A DNA stretch of 56,876 nucleotides, taken from an uncultured Bacteroidales bacterium (GTDB taxonomy: Bacteria > Bacteroidota > Bacteroidia > Bacteroidales > Bacteroidaceae). The notes below the pieces were generated by a model. The model did no database searches. It saw only the letters and a program-made list of their open reading frames with translations, and was not told where the DNA came from. The stretch covers positions 1 through 56,876 of the forward strand of contig CACZXN010000011.1 in the NCBI GenBank assembly GCA_902785075.1, in the 5' to 3' direction. A program made the position numbers and the translations under genes. This document shows, one piece after another, positions 14,940-23,576 of the stretch (position 1 is its first letter; each line of letters starts with the position of its first letter).

Positions 14940-15413
14940 ATGGAAACCATTGATAATAAAATAAAGAATCTTGAAGCACGTGGAATACCACCTGCACAGA
15001 TTGATTGCTCGGATTTGGACAAGTTGCTCATGAATGCGCCATCCGATTTGACTTTGGCATTATCCGAGATGAAGCGTAAAAAAGTGATTACCTTGGATGA
15101 ATTCAAGAAGGAGTTCAAGGAATGGCGCGACCCTGTTGTTCGTATGCCACGATTCAATACGTTCTTCACCAAGCATTTTGTGGCACAGCTGCACGAAGTA
15201 CTTGACTATCACGTCGAGCTACATGGATTCCCCGAAGTCAGCTATGGAATATTTGAGTGCCTGTGCTACGACCTGAGGAAGCTGCCCAATTCTCCTTTGA
15301 AGAGATCTTACCCCACCACCAACCCCAAGGTTCGCTACATCATGTCAATGACCTTCAATTTTACCTACTATTACGATCTGGAAGCTCTCACAATCCTATC
15401 CATCTGCAGATAA
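14940..15413 (+). CDS. Hypothetical protein
   Basis: 157 residues, not recognised. Mostly helical and charged up to ~70, then an aromatic-rich segment (FNTFFTKHFVAQLHEVLDYH) and a C-terminus that loses its charged character (YYYDLEALTILSICR). No signal peptide or membrane segment. The composition change over the last ~40 residues could mean a frameshifted end, but no clear homology supports that. Starts 41 bp after the broken phosphatase. Confidence 0.45.
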   Translation: METIDNKIKNLEARGIPPAQIDCSDLDKLLMNAPSDLTLALSEMKRKKVITLDEFKKEFKEWRDPVVRMPRFNTFFTKHFVAQLHEVLDYHVELHGFPEVSYGIFECLCYDLRKLPNSPLKRSYPTTNPKVRYIMSMTFNFTYYYDLEALTILSICR

Positions 15414-15666
15414 CTGTCATAGCTGGATTAAGATACGTTCATTATTAACAACTGCCTAAGCAGAAAACTATTCATTATGGAGCCAAAGAGAATCAACCTT
15501 TAGCTCATAACTTTGAACAGCCTACGCTCTCGCATCATATTCATAAAAATATAGTAAAACATCTTTTATTCACCAAAAATAGTTTTATTTTAATGCTTTT
15601 TTCTCATTCATTTTCTTTTGAATCGAATTATTTGTGTATCTTTGCAAGTAAAAAGGAGGAAGGGTT
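15414..15666 (+). promoter_or_regulatory. AT-rich intergenic region with promoter of the 330-aa gene
   Basis: No gene was seen. TATCTTTGC at 15637-15645 is a full TAnnTTTG match, with TTTTG ~20 bp upstream near 15616. The leader AAAAAGGAGGAAGGG carries an unusually good Shine-Dalgarno for this genome and decides the start at 15667. The block 15630-15677 is duplicated at 13862-13909. Confidence 0.6.
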
Positions 15667-16659
15667 ATGGCGAGAAAACGGATTAGAATAATAGGTGAAA
15701 CCATAAAACGGAATACACCCATCGCTACGCTTATCAGTCTGTTTGAAGATAAGCGGAGCGGAAAAGTGATGGAATCGCGTGAGGAGATAAAATGGCGTTT
15801 CCGCGCTCTCGATTGGGAATATCAGCAACGCATACTTACTGACTTCCTTCAGTCGGGGAAGCTGGATCGTATATGGGCTTGTGCTGCCTTGCTCGACCTA
15901 TGGGATCCTATGTTCGAACCTAAGATAAAGGAACTCTGGGAACAGTATCATGATGATGTCTGCAAATGGGTGGTCATCCGTCACCTTCCGATAGAATACA
16001 TTACGCAGCATATGGATGAATTCACGGCTAAGCGCGACTATTACTATATCTGTCTGCGACTGGCACAAGATAAGGATTACGAGATAGAAACTGACAGACT
16101 CAGCATTGCTGACTATCTGGGCGTTCTCTTCCATACGGGTAGAGGTTTCGACGGGATTCATGCCGAAACCATTCTTTTCCAGATTGTTCATGAAAACTGT
16201 TTGCATCCACTTAGTCGATACGCTTTTGACAAGTCCTTTGATTTCCATCACCCTACCGATATATTCTCTCCTATGGATTTGCGTGATGTGAGGCGTGTCT
16301 TTTATTACTTCCGGGATGAACATCTAGGCCTATGGGATCTTGATTTCTTCACGTGGAACAAACAGGTGGAAGAAGCCATTCAGGCGAGTGAAGAGTATCA
16401 GCAACTTAAATCATACGCCGATCATTTCAATCTTCTTGATGATTGGATTCGTGAAATCATGCGCAAATACGCCTATATTGCCTTGCCTGATGTGTATAAA
16501 TACCCTACAGATCCTTCACCAGAGGATATGGTTATGCCTCTCAACGAACGTTTGGCTTACAAACGTCATGAGGGTTTCTATGATGATCTCATGGAGGAAG
16601 GAGAGGAAGACTGGCTTCCATTTAATGAAATCACCAGCGTACAAGATGTCCCGTTCTAA
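15667..16659 (+). CDS. Hypothetical protein, helical, 330 residues
   Basis: Not recognised. A basic start (MARKRIRIIGETIKRN) precedes a long alpha-helical body with repeating Trp/Leu helices (IWACAALLDLWDPMFEPKIK, then WVVIRHLPIEYI), perhaps HEAT-like, and an acidic C-terminus. No signal peptide. It has its own promoter and a strong ribosome binding site. Its 5' end is duplicated at 13862-13909 and its 3' end sequence at 12256, so a paralogue probably once existed nearby. Function unknown. Confidence 0.6.
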   Translation: MARKRIRIIGETIKRNTPIATLISLFEDKRSGKVMESREEIKWRFRALDWEYQQRILTDFLQSGKLDRIWACAALLDLWDPMFEPKIKELWEQYHDDVCKWVVIRHLPIEYITQHMDEFTAKRDYYYICLRLAQDKDYEIETDRLSIADYLGVLFHTGRGFDGIHAETILFQIVHENCLHPLSRYAFDKSFDFHHPTDIFSPMDLRDVRRVFYYFRDEHLGLWDLDFFTWNKQVEEAIQASEEYQQLKSYADHFNLLDDWIREIMRKYAYIALPDVYKYPTDPSPEDMVMPLNERLAYKRHEGFYDDLMEEGEEDWLPFNEITSVQDVPF

Positions 16660-16680
16660 AACTTAGATGTCTGCGTTATA
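16650..16680 (+). repeat. 31-bp repeat, partner of 12256-12286
   Basis: Covers the last two codons and stop of the 330-aa gene plus 21 bp of 3' flank. 28 of 31 bases match the copy beside the IS left end. Confidence 0.65.
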
Positions 16681-17416
16681 ATCCCTTAAGCCACCAAGGG
16701 CCAGCTTCTTCTTCTTCAAACTCTTCGGAAATCAGATGGCCTTTCTGGGGTTTCCATGGGTAGCGTTTTACTGCTGGGGGTGGCCAGTCGTCGAAACGCC
16801 AATCTGCCCAATCGAACCACCCCCGGTTCCTTAGATAGGTTTGCCATTTGGTCCAGTATGCAGCGCTTTCCAAACTGTGGTCTTCGTTGATTGGGAATCC
16901 TTCGAATGTTAATTCTTTCAATCCGGACAGGTTGTGCAGTACGGAGAAACCGAACAGATCCTGTTGCCAGCTTCTGACTGCTGTCTTGTAGTTGATGATG
17001 CGGGTGTTCGTCAGGAGCATCAGGTGGATAGGGGGCACTATGTCGAACTGACACGATAGCGCAAGGAACTTACGCATCCTGCATGCATGGGTGTATAGCA
17101 GCATTGCAGGACTGAATCTGAGCTCGTTTTCTTTCTTGCTGATTGTGCCGTCAGGAAGTACTTTCCGGAAACAGGGACTCAGTTTGCCTGACTTGGAGCT
17201 GCGAAGCCTTTTGTCGGCATACTCTACGGTCCCGTCTTCTACAAATCCATAGTCCACACACATCAGTACGATTTCGGTTTTAGTGGCGTAGAAATACACA
17301 TGGTATCCTTCGATTTCCATTACGGAGAAGGAGGAAAACACTTCTTTGTTCTTACCAATCCCGGACAGGAAGCCACGAATGGTATCGTTGGTCTGTATGA
17401 AAAATCTGTCAATCAT
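16676..17416 (-). CDS. Hypothetical protein with Trp-rich acidic C-terminus
   Basis: 246 residues, not recognised. The N-terminal half has alternating strands (VMEIEGYHVYFYATKTEIVLM), the middle has VPPIHLMLLTNTRIINYKTA and the C-terminus is rich in Trp, Pro and Glu (ADWRFDDWPPPAVK, EEFEEEEAGPWW). No signal peptide, so probably cytoplasmic. Convergent with the 330-aa gene, whose stop lies 16 bp away. A long leader (~350 nt) separates it from the nearest minus-strand promoter box. It may belong to the accessory zone. Confidence 0.55.
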   Translation of the reverse strand: MIDRFFIQTNDTIRGFLSGIGKNKEVFSSFSVMEIEGYHVYFYATKTEIVLMCVDYGFVEDGTVEYADKRLRSSKSGKLSPCFRKVLPDGTISKKENELRFSPAMLLYTHACRMRKFLALSCQFDIVPPIHLMLLTNTRIINYKTAVRSWQQDLFGFSVLHNLSGLKELTFEGFPINEDHSLESAAYWTKWQTYLRNRGWFDWADWRFDDWPPPAVKRYPWKPQKGHLISEEFEEEEAGPWWLKGL

Positions 17417-17764
17417 GATTAAATGCTTTTTTTGTTGTTATTATATCAGGCACTGAAGCATGAATATAGTTGTTGGTTAGGTTATATAAATATGAAAAAC
17501 AGCATGATGGTTCTGTTGAAATAAGAACATAACGAGAGACAGGATGGTTTCCCTGATGCGGAAACGTCCTGATGAACGATGCGTAAACAAAATGAGCCGT
17601 TGTGTGATACCAATGATAACAATATGCCAAAGAACGCCTGATGTGGTACCCCACATCACACTTGCAGAAAAGCTACAATGAAGGGTTGTAGTTCCCTAAC
17701 ACAGAATGTGCATTGATCTGCTAAAATAATTTGTTATCATTGATGCTATTTTTCATTTGCGGTT
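17417..17764 (-). promoter_or_regulatory. Long possible 5' leader with two hairpins
   Basis: No convincing gene was seen on either strand. Two perfect hairpins occur: TGATGTGG (17639-17646) with CCACATCA (17651-17658), and CTACAA (17673-17678) with TTGTAG (17686-17691). If transcription starts at the box 17765-17773, this is a ~350-nt untranslated leader of the minus-strand gene and might hold a regulatory RNA. Confidence 0.35.
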
Positions 17765-17773
17765 GCAAAGGTA
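17765..17773 (-). promoter_or_regulatory. Minus-strand promoter -7 box
   Basis: GCAAAGGTA on the plus strand reads TACCTTTGC on the minus strand, a full TAnnTTTG match. It is divergent from the penicillin-binding-protein promoter ~190 bp away. Confidence 0.5.
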
Positions 17774-17936
17774 TGCATAATAAATGAACTGACCAAAGGG
17801 TTTTCCATATTTTTTTCAGAAACGGTATATTGCCTGCAAACGAATGATAATTATGCTCACTTCGTGGGCTTTTCTGCGAACTTTAAAGGGCGTGGAAGTT
17901 AATTTTCTGTTTGGGAAGTGAAAATAAATTAATTTA

Positions 17937-17969
17937 TTTTGTACTTATCTCAGCTTTTAGTAACTTTGC
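17937..17969 (+). promoter_or_regulatory. Promoter of the class A penicillin-binding protein gene
   Basis: TAACTTTGC (17961-17969) is the -7 box. TTTTG (17937-17941) lies 19 bp upstream as the -33 element. The start codon follows after ~22 bp. Confidence 0.7.
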
Positions 17970-17991
17970 AATGAAATAATAGAACGAATCA

Positions 17992-20364
17992 ATGGATAAG
18001 GAACAAAAAAAGAATCAGAGTGTGGCCGCTGGGGTCATGATGGTGTGGATCTGTGTGCTTGTGATTTTGCTGGCTGGAATGGGTGTCGTCTATTCAATCT
18101 CGAAGGGTTGGCTGGGTAACATTCCTGATATTGAAGAGTTGCAGAACCCTATTAACAAATATGCTTCGCGCGTGTATTCGGACGACGGGGTGCTGCTGGG
18201 CACTTGGAGCTATGCGAGTCAGAATCGTGTGATGGTGCCGTATGACTCTATCCCTGAGAATCTGGTGAAGGCGTTGGTGGCTACGGAGGACGAGCGTTTC
18301 TTCGAGCACTCGGGTATCGACTTCAAGGCGTTGGGACGTGCCATCGTGAAGACTTTGATCATGGGTGATAAGTCGGCTGGTGGTGGTAGTACGCTGACGC
18401 AGCAGCTGGCCAAGCAGCTTTATACGGATGTGGCTCACGATGTGAAGGGGCGTATCTTGCAGAAGCCGATTGAGTGGTACATAGCCGTTCAACTGGAGAA
18501 GTTCTACACGAAGGAGGAAATCATCGCGATGTACCTGAACCAGTTTGACTTCCTCTACAATGCTGTGGGCATCAAGAGTGCTGCGCAGACTTACTTCGGT
18601 AAGGCTCCGTATGACTTGGACCTGAACGAGTGTGCGGTGTTGGTGGGTATGTGTAAGAATCCGTCGCTCTACAATCCGGTTCGTGACAATCAGGTGTGCA
18701 AGGAGCGCAGGAATGTGGTGCTGCAGCAGATGCTGAAAGAGGGTTATATCACGAGGGCTCAGTTTGACAATACGAGTCAGATGCCTGTCGATGTGTCGCT
18801 GTTCAAAATTACTTCGCATAATGAGGGTATTGCCCCTTATCTGCGTGAGTGTCTGCGCCAGATGATGATGGCTAAGGAGCCTGACAGAAGCGACTATGCT
18901 TCGTGGCAGTATCAGCAGTACTACGACGACTCGCTGGCTTGGGAGACTGATCCGTTGTTCGGATGGTGTAACAAGAACAAGAAGAAGAACGGTGAGTACT
19001 ATAACATCTATACGGATGGTCTGAAGGTGTACACTACGCTCGACACCCGTATGCAGAAATATGCTGAGGAGGCGATGAGGGAGCATGTTGCCAAATATCT
19101 GCAACCTGCTTTCGAAACGCTGAAAAACCGTTATTCGACGTTCCCGTATATCGGTGTGAAGAAGGATAGGGTGGACCGTATCGTGAATCGTGCCATCAAG
19201 CAGTCGGAGCGTTATCGCCTGCTGAAAGAAGCTGGATGGTCGGAAGAGCAAATCATGGAGTCGTTCAACACCAAGGTGTCGATGACCTTGATGAAATATG
19301 AGAAAGACGGTACTTGCTCTGAGTTTGAGACAGAGATGACTCCGCGTGACTCTATTCTCTATTATAAGAAGTTCTTGCGCTCGGCAATGATGGCGATGGA
19401 TCCGCAGACGGGTTATGTACGCGCATACGTGCCTGGCTTGAACTTCAAGCATTTCCAATATGATAATGTATTGGGTTTCCATGGTGGACGCCGTCAGGTG
19501 GGTTCGACCATCAAACCTTATCTCTATAGTCTGGCTGTGATGAACGGTTGGACACCTTGCGACGAAATCAATACCTCGCAATTCTCAGCAGGTGGATGGA
19601 GTCCGAAGGGTGGAGTAGGCGGCTATCGTACGCTTGCCGCTGCATTGGCTGCATCGAGCAACCAGGCAAGTGCCCGACTGATTGACCAGCTGCGTCCAGA
19701 GAACTTCATCAGACTGCTCCGTCAGTTTGGTATCCATACGGTGAATATCGAGCCGAACCTGACGCTGTGTCTGGGAACGTGTGACATCAGTGTGGGCGAG
19801 ATGGTGAGCGGCTATACGGCTTTCGCCAATCAGGGACTGAGAACAGCTCCGCTGCTGGTGACTCACATAGAGGATGCTGACGGTAATGTGGTGGCTACGT
19901 TCACGCCTCGCACCAATGAGGTACTGTCGCCTGAAGCTGCCTATCAGATGGTGACGATGCTGCGTGGTGTGATCAACAGCGGTACGGGTCGTGCTTTGCG
20001 CTCGTCGATACGAGCTGATATGGGAGGTAAAACCGGTACGACCAACTCGCATGCTGACGGATGGTTCATGGGCTTCACTCCGCATCTCGTAGTAGGTGCA
20101 TGGGTAGGTGGAGACGATCGCGATATCCACTTCGACTCAATGGGTTACGGACAAGGTGCACGTGCTGCTTTGCCTATCTATCATAAGTTTATGGATAAGG
20201 TGTACAGAGACGGCCGATTCGGCATCACTCAAGATCAGAAGTTTGAGGAGCCGGAGGACTTCGACCCATGTTATGATGAGCTGGACGAACTGCGTAGCTT
20301 GGAGCATGTGGGCGAGCAGGAAGTGGATGAGAATGAGAACCAGATAGACGAGGCGTTCCAGTAA
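17992..20364 (+). CDS. Class A penicillin-binding protein (PBP1A type)
   Basis: 790 residues. A short cytoplasmic N-terminus and one transmembrane anchor (~14-36), then a GT51 glycosyltransferase domain (EDERFFEHSGID near 98-109, GGSTLTQQLAKQL) that polymerises lipid II, then a transpeptidase domain with Ser505 in STIKP, the SSN motif and KTGT at 680-683, which cross-links peptidoglycan. Works at the outer face of the inner membrane. The C-terminus is acidic. The family is often named mrcA or ponA. It has its own promoter and is followed after 28 bp by kdsB. Confidence 0.95.
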   Translation: MDKEQKKNQSVAAGVMMVWICVLVILLAGMGVVYSISKGWLGNIPDIEELQNPINKYASRVYSDDGVLLGTWSYASQNRVMVPYDSIPENLVKALVATEDERFFEHSGIDFKALGRAIVKTLIMGDKSAGGGSTLTQQLAKQLYTDVAHDVKGRILQKPIEWYIAVQLEKFYTKEEIIAMYLNQFDFLYNAVGIKSAAQTYFGKAPYDLDLNECAVLVGMCKNPSLYNPVRDNQVCKERRNVVLQQMLKEGYITRAQFDNTSQMPVDVSLFKITSHNEGIAPYLRECLRQMMMAKEPDRSDYASWQYQQYYDDSLAWETDPLFGWCNKNKKKNGEYYNIYTDGLKVYTTLDTRMQKYAEEAMREHVAKYLQPAFETLKNRYSTFPYIGVKKDRVDRIVNRAIKQSERYRLLKEAGWSEEQIMESFNTKVSMTLMKYEKDGTCSEFETEMTPRDSILYYKKFLRSAMMAMDPQTGYVRAYVPGLNFKHFQYDNVLGFHGGRRQVGSTIKPYLYSLAVMNGWTPCDEINTSQFSAGGWSPKGGVGGYRTLAAALAASSNQASARLIDQLRPENFIRLLRQFGIHTVNIEPNLTLCLGTCDISVGEMVSGYTAFANQGLRTAPLLVTHIEDADGNVVATFTPRTNEVLSPEAAYQMVTMLRGVINSGTGRALRSSIRADMGGKTGTTNSHADGWFMGFTPHLVVGAWVGGDDRDIHFDSMGYGQGARAALPIYHKFMDKVYRDGRFGITQDQKFEEPEDFDPCYDELDELRSLEHVGEQEVDENENQIDEAFQ

Positions 20365-20392
20365 TGAAGAAAGATTAGGAAGGGATTTGAAC

Positions 20393-21154
20393 ATGAAGTT
20401 TATAGGTATTATTCCAGCAAGATATGCATCGACCAGATTTCCTGCCAAGCCACTTGCGATGCTTGGAGGGAAGAGGGTGATAGAAAGGGTGTATGCCCAA
20501 GTGAAGGGGCAGCTCGATGATGTGTGGGTAGCAACCGATGATGAGCGGATAGAGCAAGCCGTGAAAGACTTCGGGGGACAGGTGGTGATGACCAGCACTG
20601 AGTGTCGGAGCGGAACGGACCGCTGTTGGGAGGCTGCCAGCAAACTGCAACTCGTAGATGATGATGTGGTGGTGAACATCCAAGGAGACGAACCCTTTAT
20701 CCAACCTCGTCAGATTGATGCCATCAAGGCATGCTTTGATGAACCATCGGTTGATATAGCAACACTGGTAAAACCCTTCGTGCCTGCTGACGGATTTGCT
20801 GCCCTCGAGAATGTGAACTCTCCGAAGGTGGTGGTGAACCGCAATATGGAAGCGCTGTATTTCTCGCGCTCCATCATTCCGTTCACACGAGGAAAGGACA
20901 AGGCAGAATGGCTGGCTGGTCATACGTATTTTAAGCACATCGGTATATATGCCTACCGAATCAATGTGTTGAAAGCCATCACACAGTTGCCGCAATCATC
21001 GCTTGAACTGGCAGAATCGTTGGAGCAACTGAGATGGCTGGAGAATGGCTATCGCATCAAAGTGGGCATATCGGATATCGAAACCATCGGGATCGATACA
21101 CCCGAAGACCTTGCGAGAGCGGAAGAGTTTTTGAAACGGAATAACGAAAAATAG
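20393..21154 (+). CDS. kdsB: 3-deoxy-manno-octulosonate cytidylyltransferase
   Basis: 253 residues from ATG 20393; an upstream TTG at 20387 adds two. Motifs: IPARYASTRFPAKPLA (P-loop-like CTP-binding signature), RSGTDRC and NIQGDEPF. KdsB makes CMP-Kdo from CTP and Kdo in the cytoplasm, the activated sugar for the LPS inner core. Directly downstream of the PBP gene and 7 bp before a lipoprotein gene, so it is part of an envelope-biogenesis run. Confidence 0.95.
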   Translation: MKFIGIIPARYASTRFPAKPLAMLGGKRVIERVYAQVKGQLDDVWVATDDERIEQAVKDFGGQVVMTSTECRSGTDRCWEAASKLQLVDDDVVVNIQGDEPFIQPRQIDAIKACFDEPSVDIATLVKPFVPADGFAALENVNSPKVVVNRNMEALYFSRSIIPFTRGKDKAEWLAGHTYFKHIGIYAYRINVLKAITQLPQSSLELAESLEQLRWLENGYRIKVGISDIETIGIDTPEDLARAEEFLKRNNEK

Positions 21155-21161
21155 AAGAGAT

Positions 21162-21629
21162 ATGAAAAAATTAATGTATGTGGTTTTGCTGAGTCTTGGT
21201 GTGACAGCCTTTGTGGCTTGTTCGGTAGATACCAATGACGAAGCTACAGCAACCATCGAATACGAGGGATATTGTGACAGTGTGGTGTATGAGGACGTTC
21301 TGGATACGGTGTTCACACCTTATATTATGAAGATCATCACATCGAAAACAGCTCCGTTGTCGGGTTCCAACTCGGTGTTTTCGGAGTCTGCAACCATCAA
21401 CGACGCCTCGTATCGGAATGCTGTATATAACTGCAATATCAAGGCGATGCAGACCTACGAGTCGATGCAGCGAAACGTGTCTTCGAAGGTGTTACGTGAC
21501 CTGCTTGAGACGACCTATGGCGACTCTGTCAACGTATCGCAACTTGGATTCTTCACCATCTATTACAGCCTGTATGGGTTTATCGACATGCAGACCGTGA
21601 AGGTGGGGACGGTCGTGAGGGAGTATTGA
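21162..21629 (+). CDS. Lipoprotein, function unknown
   Basis: 155 residues. A signal peptide (MKKLMYVVLLSLGVTAFVA) with lipobox A-F-V-A-C puts the lipid anchor on Cys20. The mature part is acidic and has no known domain. Seven bp after kdsB. Possibly an outer-membrane lipoprotein of the envelope group. Family not recognised. Confidence 0.65.
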   Translation: MKKLMYVVLLSLGVTAFVACSVDTNDEATATIEYEGYCDSVVYEDVLDTVFTPYIMKIITSKTAPLSGSNSVFSESATINDASYRNAVYNCNIKAMQTYESMQRNVSSKVLRDLLETTYGDSVNVSQLGFFTIYYSLYGFIDMQTVKVGTVVREY

Positions 21630-21687
21630 CAAACCGACTCCATACAAAGTTCACAATCAAATACTACATCATCAATACTAATCTACC

Positions 21688-23538
21688 ATGCGAATCTACA
21701 TTTTACTGACCTTGCTGGCTATCTGCCAGACAATGATTGCCCAACCGAAATACGACCTGAAACACATGCAGCGAGAGAAAATGGGCAGAGGGGTTGTGGT
21801 CTGTCCCACGAAGGAAGGTGACAGTGTGAGTGTGTCGTGGCGCTATCTGGATGATGACAGCCAGACGACAGCCTTCAATGTCTATCGAGACGGAAAACGT
21901 CAGAACAAACAACCCATTACGGGAGCTACATACCTCAAACTTCCCAATGAAGGAGCTGCCACCTATGAGGTGAGAACCGTAGATAAAGGAAAAGAATCAC
22001 ATAGGAATGACGGGCGTTATACCCTGAAGGCAGATGCTCCGAAGGGCTATCTCAGCATCCCGCTCGATGTGCCTCAAGGCGGTTCTACACCAGACGGACG
22101 TCGATATGGCTATAGTGCCAACGATGCTTCAGTGGGAGATGTAGATGGTGATGGAGCATACGAAATCATTTTGAAATGGGACCCCTCGAACTCACACGAT
22201 AATGCTCATGATGGCTATACAGGCAATGTGCTGTTTGATTGCTATCGGTTGGATGGTACACGATTGTGGCGTATCGATCTTGGTAGAAATATACGGGCTG
22301 GGGCACACTACACCCAGTTTATGGTGTTTGACCTCGATGGAGACGGGAAAGCAGAAGTGGTGATGAAAACATCGGACGGAACGATTGACGGGAAAGGGAA
22401 AGTGATAGGGAATGCAGAAGCAGACTATAGAACACATACAGGCAGACAAGGACGCATCTTGTCGGGCAACGAGTACCTGACGGTATTCAGCGGATTGACA
22501 GGCGAGAACCTATGTACGGTCGATTATGTGCCAGCACTCAATTCGGGCAACTGGGGAGACGACTATGGTAACAGGAGCGAACGCTATCTGGCTTGTGTGG
22601 CCTACCTGGACGGAAAGCATCCAAGTGTGGTGATGTGTAGAGGATATTATGAACGTACAACCTTAACAGCTTGGGATTGGGATGGTAAACAACTGAAACA
22701 ACGTTGGGCTTTCGACTCTCAGAACCAAGGTATGAAAGGGTGGGGCGGACAAGGAAACCACAACCTGAGAGTGGCAGATGTGGACGGAGACGGGTGTGAC
22801 GAGATTGTGTATGGTGCGATGTGTGTGGATCAAGACGGTAAGGGCTTGTGGAACACACGTATGGGACATGGTGATGCGATGCATCTGATGGGGTTCTTCC
22901 CCGATTCGGACAAGTTGCAGGTGTGGGATGTGCATGAGAATCGTCGAGACGGCTCTACATTGGTTCAGGCTGCTACTGGTGAGGTGATATTCCAGATACC
23001 TTCGAATGCAGATGTGGGAAGAGGAATGGCAGCAGATATCGACCCGACAAATTACGGAATAGAGATGTGGTCGTCAGCCTCAGGAGGAATCGTGAATACC
23101 AGGGGAGAAGTGGTGAGTCAGGCTCGTGTTTCGACCAATTTTGCAATTTGGTGGACAGGTGACTTGAATCGTGAATTGCTCGACGGAGCACGCATCACGA
23201 AGTACAACCCCGAGACGAAACAAGTGGACGTGTTGCTCGATATGTCGCGCGAATGTAGCTTTAATAATGGAACGAAGAGCAATCCTTGTCTGGAGGTCGA
23301 TCTGCTAGGTGACTGGCGCGAGGAGGTAATTGTGAGAACACGTAACAGCAACGAGTTGAGAATCTACATCACCGACTATACAACCCCATATCGATTCCAC
23401 ACCTTCATGCAGGATATTCCATACCGCATCAGTGTGGCGACCCAGAATGTAGCATATAACCAACCCTCAGAGCTGGGATGCTATTTCGGATCGGATTTCA
23501 AGAAAGGAACGACATTCAGAGGTTGGAAGTTTGAATAA
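21688..23538 (+). CDS. Rhamnogalacturonan lyase, PL11 family
   Basis: 616 residues with a signal peptide (~1-18, ending AQ). An Ig-like N-terminal domain (~25-115) precedes an eight-bladed propeller with repeated Ca-binding motifs: GDVDGDGAYEI, FDLDGDGKAEV, ADVDGDGCDEI. GRGVVVCP near the start and WKFE at the end are typical of PL11. It cleaves the rhamnose-galacturonic acid backbone of rhamnogalacturonan-I by beta-elimination, in the periplasm or on the surface. It stands alone in an envelope run; other pectin enzymes (GH51, GH2) lie 5 kb on. Confidence 0.93.
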   Translation: MRIYILLTLLAICQTMIAQPKYDLKHMQREKMGRGVVVCPTKEGDSVSVSWRYLDDDSQTTAFNVYRDGKRQNKQPITGATYLKLPNEGAATYEVRTVDKGKESHRNDGRYTLKADAPKGYLSIPLDVPQGGSTPDGRRYGYSANDASVGDVDGDGAYEIILKWDPSNSHDNAHDGYTGNVLFDCYRLDGTRLWRIDLGRNIRAGAHYTQFMVFDLDGDGKAEVVMKTSDGTIDGKGKVIGNAEADYRTHTGRQGRILSGNEYLTVFSGLTGENLCTVDYVPALNSGNWGDDYGNRSERYLACVAYLDGKHPSVVMCRGYYERTTLTAWDWDGKQLKQRWAFDSQNQGMKGWGGQGNHNLRVADVDGDGCDEIVYGAMCVDQDGKGLWNTRMGHGDAMHLMGFFPDSDKLQVWDVHENRRDGSTLVQAATGEVIFQIPSNADVGRGMAADIDPTNYGIEMWSSASGGIVNTRGEVVSQARVSTNFAIWWTGDLNRELLDGARITKYNPETKQVDVLLDMSRECSFNNGTKSNPCLEVDLLGDWREEVIVRTRNSNELRIYITDYTTPYRFHTFMQDIPYRISVATQNVAYNQPSELGCYFGSDFKKGTTFRGWKFE

Positions 23539-23576
23539 AGTGTAGGAGACAAAAATGTTTTTAAAGTAGAAGAAAT

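Noticed and set aside
15257-15448. 63-codon frame overlapping the 157-aa hypothetical
   Set aside because: Contained almost wholly inside the larger frame, with no separate start signal; kept only as a hint of a possible frameshift at that gene's end.
18094-19581. A 495-codon open frame on the minus strand
   Set aside because: It lies wholly antisense to the penicillin-binding protein gene, whose motifs are all intact. Its product is His/Arg/Leu-rich with no domain, a usual product of strong codon bias on the sense strand.
20137-20995. Two overlapping minus-strand frames of 180 and 206 codons
   Set aside because: Antisense to the PBP end and kdsB; the kdsB motifs on the plus strand are decisive.
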